Origin: Actinostola sp. cb2023
Taxonomy: Eukaryota > Cnidaria > Anthozoa > Actiniaria > Actinostolidae
Reading direction: 5' to 3'
NCBI GenBank assembly: GCA_033675265.1
Contig: JAUJYZ010000103.1
Span: forward strand, 62,001 to 126,000
DNA length: 64,000 bases
The notes under the pieces were generated by a model, which saw only the letters and a list, made by a program, of their open reading frames with translations, did no database searches and was not told where the DNA came from. Made by a program: the position numbers and the translations under genes. Each line of letters starts with the position of its first letter. Positions within the stretch are counted from its first letter, which is position 1. This document shows positions 58,526 through 64,000 of this stretch, piece after piece.

Positions 58526-60950
58526 TAAAATGTCTCTAAAATGTTGTTCATATAACTAATTGCAACTCGTTTTGTCAGTAGCCAATTTGATGCATATTAA
58601 CATCAGAATAATGAACGGATACTGAGTCTGTGAGGGAAAAAGCAAAAAGTTCATTTGATAATATCACATGATCTATTAGAGGACAACTGAGACCAAATCC
58701 GATTTTCCTAATTATGCTTTTAAGCATAAAAGTACTATTAATTTTACTTTGCAATGGCCTAATAATTACATAACACAAAGAACATATAGAACAGTAAGTT
58801 TAATCGCTTGATGGCATCTCAGCCAAAGCCGATAAAGACTTGTGAAGTGTCAAATTTCCTGACATTTATTTCCCATTTACGTATTAATTGTAAATTCTCG
58901 AGCTCATGTTTGAGTGTTCAAAGAGCCTTCCAGATGCAATTCAACATGGTATTATTATTTCGGAAGCTTTTCATGTCGGCTGATGTTCATACATCGCAGA
59001 GGCTCCAGGGTAAAAGAGGCAAGACTAAAGCAAGCTTAAATTGATTGTTTATGAAGCCCAAATATATAAAGTGAAGGTTTCACTTCCCAAGCATTCTATT
59101 TCGTGACGTTTTTCAGTCATTAATTTGTCATAATATATTAGAGCTCAAACATCACGAATAGCAATTGACAATACTGAGTTCAGTTAGCGACCTTCAAAAC
59201 AGTGGCCTTCGTCGTGAGAATAGAATGTACTACGCATTTGAAAATGGCACATGAATTCATGGAGCGTTAATAAGTAAGTACTTAAGCCGTACGTAGTTTA
59301 TTTAAACGCGTATTGTTCAGGAGCAAAAGCTCGTTCAAAATACGAACGTGCAAAAATCACAACAACTCTAGCTACAATAAGCTAGTGGTATATGAGTAAG
59401 TATTTGTGTTTCCTTGAATATCTAACTAGTCTAACTAAGTTAGTTTCTGAACAGAGCAGGTGACTATTTCTATATCTAATCATGTTTACTAAAATGCTCG
59501 GCTCGATTGGATCGAGAAAGTTGAAGTGGTTTCCTGTTCGCTGTGTTTGCACTTAATTCAACACTTTTAACTTTGAATGAAAACTTTTAATTCATTTGAA
59601 AGCAAAGGACAACACCATTCCACATTCAATTACAGTTAATTTACACTCGCCATGGCGGCGGCAATCGAATCGAATTTTTCACGTTTTTCATGCTTCATAC
59701 TGAATGTAAAATCCGGGTTATAAGTTGATTTTTGGAGTCATTTTTTTCATATTTATTTATTTCAATTGAAAGTGCGAGTTTTGCAGTTTTTTTCATAACA
59801 CAATCTGGTTGTTCAGTTATATTAAGCCGGTAAAGACACATACCCAATAGACATAAGAAATACCTCACAGTAAATAGAGAAACCTTTGGAGGGGAAAGTT
59901 TGAATCAATTCAAAGCAATCAGTGCGCTGTTTCTCTCATCTCAATCGATATGCAGCTATCGCGCAAGCAAATGTATCATCACATCAAAAAGTGACTGTTC
60001 CATTCTGATGATTTTCACACGGTACACGGGAACGCTTTATTGTATTTGAGAGTATTATTTTACACTTGTACAAACATATCTTCTATACTTTATTCGTGAC
60101 AATACGTACTGCACTAGGTTTTCCTTCTTTGTTCAACGGAATACTGTTGGCGATTATAAAGAAGTCGCTGCATGTGTTATCGTTGAATGAGACTGAACCT
60201 AGGTACAAAGAGAGAGGGCGGAGAGCCAAAATTAAATCATGGTTTGATAGAGTGCAATCGCAGTTCATACGATGCCCAGATGATATCTGGAAGGGCGATT
60301 TAACGCGTTTCCGTCCTATATATTTCTGCGGAAAAACCGATATAAAGACACGAATAGTGCGATGACAAGTGATAAATCAAGTCGTTGAAGAGCACATGAC
60401 ATGAACAATTGTATTGGCCCCAATCCTGTACATTATTTGTAGTGTCAAAGAAAACATAACCAATTCTCTGTGAAATGACTGCTTTGACAGATATGTTCGT
60501 AAAACACATTGGTCAATATGACTTCACTTTGTTTGAAGAACTGCTTCAAATTCATTAAAATATTAATACATTTGTCCGACCATAAAACGAAAACAGAAAC
60601 AGAGAAATATTCTCTGTATGTACTTTTAATCTATTTCAATTTGTTTGTTGTTCTCTTCGTTTTCAATCACTAAAAGTGATCGATATTTGCAATGGTTTCA
60701 AACCAGGATGATTGCAAACCAAGTGACGTCACACCTCGCAGCATGTTTTTCACAAAGATCTCTAAAAGCAACCATTCAATAATCAAACCCTCTTCATGAT
60801 ATTATTATTTATATCAATAGTCTATGTTATAAAATGCTATCAAAAAATGATGTCATGCAAGATCCTTGGAACGTTTATTCAACTGTGCATCCAAAGATGA
60901 ATCATAGAGATAGTGACTCGATTGATCTCTAACCATTTAGTCGTATAGTA
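58526..60950. other. No gene recognised
   Basis: The longest frame is 99 codons at 60066-60365 (plus), beginning MYKHIFYTLFVTIRTALGFP. It has a hydrophobic N-terminal half and a basic C-terminal half, with no family I can name and no splice or promoter support. Confidence 0.45.
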
Positions 60951-61108
60951 CAGTAGAACCCCGTTATCTCGAACTCCCATGGGAATCGATAAATTGTTCG
61001 AGATAGCGGGGGTTCGAGTTAACCGATAGCAATTGACTGAAAAAAACGACCCAAGGGAAATGGGTTTGTGTTGGAGATAACCGAGTTCGAGATACAAGGG
61101 TTCTACTG
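60951..61108. mobile_element. pogo/Tigger-like MITE
   Basis: TA-flanked. CAGTAGAACCCCGTTATCTC at the left and GAGATACAAGGGTTCTACTG at the right. 158 bp. Confidence 0.88.
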
Positions 61109-61309
61109 TAGTCGTATTGACGATAAATCATGTGAGTTCATATACATGGCATGGCTCTCTGTCATGCAGTGTGAACACAACTTCATATTCCTTTATTATT
61201 CATACGTACGCATCCCGCATTGTATCGTGGTCTATGAATCAAACTAGAACACCCCAGGTAGTAATTGGCTTCTAGGCGAGTGGCTGTGTCATTAATTAAT
61301 TAAGCTTAA

Positions 61310-61868
61310 AGGGGGACTAGTACGTAAATCGTTCAAAGTTTGATTTAGCTGAAACTTCACTGAAATATTCTCAAAGACCAATACAATCACTGGTTCATTT
61401 TTTTCTCAAAAATTCTAATGGAAAGTAATACATTTTTATGAATCTTTAGAGGTGCCAGTGACGTCACTGACTCAACCCAACCAATCATCACGGCTTCGCT
61501 CCATACATTTCTTCATGTTTAATGTCTTGAACTATTTTATTTCTATGAAGCTAAACGTTTGTGCGAAGGAGTTTTCTTACCTTGTATGTGCTTAGGATTG
61601 ATTGTTTGACTAGTTTTCTTCAGTGCAGAGCTGTTATCTGAACAAACCGTTCAGATATTTTGATCACAAAATACAAAGAAATGTATGGAGCTGAGTTTGG
61701 GTTGAGTCAGTGACGTCACTGGCACCTCTAAAGATCCATAAAATTGTATTACTTCCCATTGGAATTTTTGAGGAAAAAAACCCCCAGTGATTGTATGGGT
61801 CTTTTGAGATTATTTAAGAGAAGTTTCAGCTAAATCAAATTTTGAACGATTTACGTACTAGTCCCCCT
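61310..61868. mobile_element. TTAA foldback element, long arms
   Basis: TTAA at 61306-61309 and 61869-61872. AGGGGGACTAGTACGTAAAT and ATTTACGTACTAGTCCCCCT. Arms of about 215 bp include AGAGGTGCCAGTGACGTCAC. AGGG ends plus TTAA fit the Kolobok pattern. Confidence 0.87.
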
Positions 61869-61887
61869 TTAAAATATGAATGAATTA

Positions 61888-62101
61888 CAGTATGGACACT
61901 CGAACCGTGAACACTTAGTTTTTTTTCTAACACAAATATATAAATTATCGATTGAGCAAATTGATCAGTAAAATGATTTATTTTGATCACTAAGTGTATT
62001 TAAACTCAATGCTCCATTTGAGAGGCTATGAGGCAATAGAAAGTTCGAAAAAAAAAGTTCGAAAAAAACTTGAAGTGTTCACGGTTCGAGTGTCCACACT
62101 G
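61888..62101. mobile_element. pogo-like MITE
   Basis: TA-flanked. CAGTATGGACACTCGAACCG and CGGTTCGAGTGTCCACACTG. 214 bp. It begins 16 bases after the TTAA of the preceding element. Confidence 0.87.
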
Positions 62102-62286
62102 TAACGTTCCAAGGATCTTGATGTTTCAAAGTGCACATAATATAATTTTTGATAGTATTTTATAACATAGATATATTTTAATATAATTTTAATATACTTT
62201 AAAAAGTAATAATATCATGTTTGATTATTAATGTTGTTTTTAGAGATGGTTGAGTGTTGGGAGTGTTCGCTAAATTATCACACATT

Positions 62287-62440
62287 CAAGCTACCCTTAT
62301 ATCTCAGTAGCAATTAACCAATCATGCAATCAAGGGTGACCCTCAGTGTAAGACCCTTTATCACACAAGCTACCCTTATACCTCAGTAGCAACCAATCAT
62401 GCAATCAAGGGTGACCCTCAGTGTAAGACCCTTTATAATA
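62287..62440. repeat. Tandem duplication, 79-bp unit
   Basis: Two copies of CAAGCTACCCTTATA...CAATCATGCAATCAAGGGTG...GTGTAAGACCCTTTAT, 79 bp apart. The second lacks AATT of the first. Confidence 0.9.
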
Positions 62441-62617
62441 AATCTATAGGAATTCTTCTAGTTGGGTTTGAAATCAGAATTGTTCTCTTGTTGCAACATA
62501 TTTCTCAATACATTGACGTGATCGTACTAAGCTCTGACTGGTGGCCGCTTCGTTTCTTGAAGACATTTAGAGAAGTTTATATATTCAGTCAACCTTCAGT
62601 TTATTGTCGATCTTTAA

Positions 62618-63042
62618 AGTGCCTATGAAACGAAAAAACAGACCCCGTTTTTATTTGCTACTACGAAAGTTTACTATTTGCTTGTTTACATGGCGTTAAT
62701 AAAAAGTGAATTGAGCTATGGGAACATTTTTTATTCCGCGCACGAAGTTGGCCATTTTGGGTTTCAAAGTGCGACAATTCCCGCTCGGTCAAACTATAGA
62801 AATGTGACGTCATAAGTTGTGCAAACAAAGGCATACACAACTTATGACATCACCGAGCCATTGTCAAGGGCCCAGTCTCTTGTCGCACATTTTGGTTGAA
62901 AATGATAATTTTCGAACCGCAAAAAGAAAATGTTCGCACGCTCAAAGTTGATGTTTAAATACAGCAAATGTTCAGAGAAAGACCAAACAACAATAATGTA
63001 CAATAAAACAACAAGGATCGACATTTTCGTTTCATAGGCACT
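62618..63042. mobile_element. TTAA MITE
   Basis: TTAA at 62614-62617 and 63043-63046. AGTGCCTATGAAACGAAAA and TTTTCGTTTCATAGGCACT. The interior has an ACTTATGACATCAC / GTGACGTCATAAGT hairpin. Confidence 0.85.
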
Positions 63043-63748
63043 TTAAGTGAATGTTTTCATTCCAATATGACAGCGGTATACTGCCGTTGACATTAAGGAA
63101 ATAATACAAGCATAGTTTTTTTTCTTTGCAATTTGTAAAAATATACATGAAATAATTGCAGTTCTGTGGTTGGCTGACAGCAATCCATTTTTTTTAAATT
63201 CGTGAAATGGGGAGTTTGCAGGTCTTGCGTGACATTTTAAATTTTCATTCAACAAAAACAAAAATATAATATTTGAAAAGAGCACACCAAAGTTAGCAAA
63301 AATTGACATTTTGAAGTAATTTCGATGAATAAAGCGAAAGTTATGGGCGACCGAAGTTGGCTTTTTTCTTAATTAGGAAACGTATGGTGGTGGGCAACAG
63401 CTCTGACAAAATCCTTGAAGGCTTTATTGCGTAATGCTATTATTCCTCCCCAACATATTCACCTCTCCATTAAGCCATTAGTTCACATCCCCATGTTAAT
63501 GATTAGTTCAATTCTGTGTTCCAAATATTTCTAAAAGCTGAACGATTGTTAGTTAGGCATAAGTATTTCCTTTTGCTCGTTTTATTGTCAAAGCGCTCTT
63601 GCATGATCAGTTCGTCCTGTAAATAGCGATCAATAAATTATTAAATTAATATGATTCTAGACTGCAACTCGTGGAAATGCATGAACTTAATATAGAGTGT
63701 ATTTCTGTATATTAGAGTGATTGCATTAAACCCGTGAAATAAAAATTA

Positions 63749-63889
63749 GACCCCGTCCACACTAAAACGCTAACCTGCGTTTTCCTATTGTTTCTGGTAA
63801 TGAGCTGATTGTTTTTGATTCTCTTGAGGTATAGAACAATATAGAAACGATGCGTTTTCAAACGAAACCGGAGTAGTGTGGACGGGGCC
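63749..63889. mobile_element. MITE of the GGCCCCGTCCACACTA family
   Basis: GACCCCGTCCACACTAAAAC and GGAGTAGTGTGGACGGGGCC, with an internal GCGTTTTC. Confidence 0.7.
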
Positions 63890-64000
63890 TTAGATATCAG
63901 TGTGTAACTAGTCAAATACTCACAAAAGAAAACAATGGAAATAAAATCTACTAGCTAGTGTCTGTATTAGTCTACTAACTATTTCACGGGTTTATTGAAA

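Noticed and set aside
60066..60365. 99-codon plus-strand frame as a gene
   Set aside because: No recognisable family, promoter, splice or repeat evidence; length within chance for AT-rich DNA.

Overview
This is eukaryotic, almost certainly animal, nuclear DNA. It is AT-rich, with spliced genes, GT..AG introns, microsatellites and dense transposon debris. The tRNA-headed SINE near 57.6 kb and the pogo-type and Penelope-type elements look to me like those of cnidarian (probably anthozoan) genomes. That placement is recollection plus inference, not proof.

The only clear host genes are two tandem plus-strand copies of an ABCC (MRP4/ABCC4-like) full ABC transporter. Copy A enters from the left edge. 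Its visible coding part has four exons (2735-3984, 4179-4749, 6766-6902, 9767-10677), is open throughout and ends in a normal stop. It covers the end of TMD1, NBD1, TMD2 and NBD2. Copy B (19723-31084) is nearly identical and shows six exons including the start. It carries at least five lesions: a frame change in exon 1, TAA in exon 2, and a 2-base insertion, TGA and 8-base duplication in exon 3. It reads as a young pseudogene, although its last three exons are open.

The most unusual structure is a 73-bp minisatellite in the same TMD1 intron of both copies (1-2660 and 21520-24085). Each unit consists of the last 42 bases of the upstream exon, the 5' splice site and the first 31 intron bases. 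An exon-intron junction, donor included, has therefore been amplified about 35 times in each gene. A second, unrelated 73-bp array with a 7-unit higher-order period fills the last intron of copy A (about 7150-9658). The same intron in copy B is only 68 bp.

Between the genes (10.7-19.7 kb) lie foldback MITEs, a RecQ-like helicase fragment and a broken minus-strand Penelope-like element (16403-19291). The Penelope-like element retains RT and GIY-YIG sequence and is split by another transposon. The large intron of copy B holds an internally deleted Ty3/gypsy-type LTR element, which landed inside a 33-bp minisatellite. The 3' flank of copy B is split by a 2.76-kb palindromic element.

From 34 kb to the right edge I find no convincing host gene. 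The stretch is a mosaic of nested transposons: a 4.26-kb palindrome with TTAA target duplications, other TTAA foldbacks, pogo-like TA-flanked MITEs, two Penelope endonuclease fragments, a MULE-like element carrying a helicase fragment, and simple repeats. All coordinates and homology calls were read by eye, and no database search was possible.
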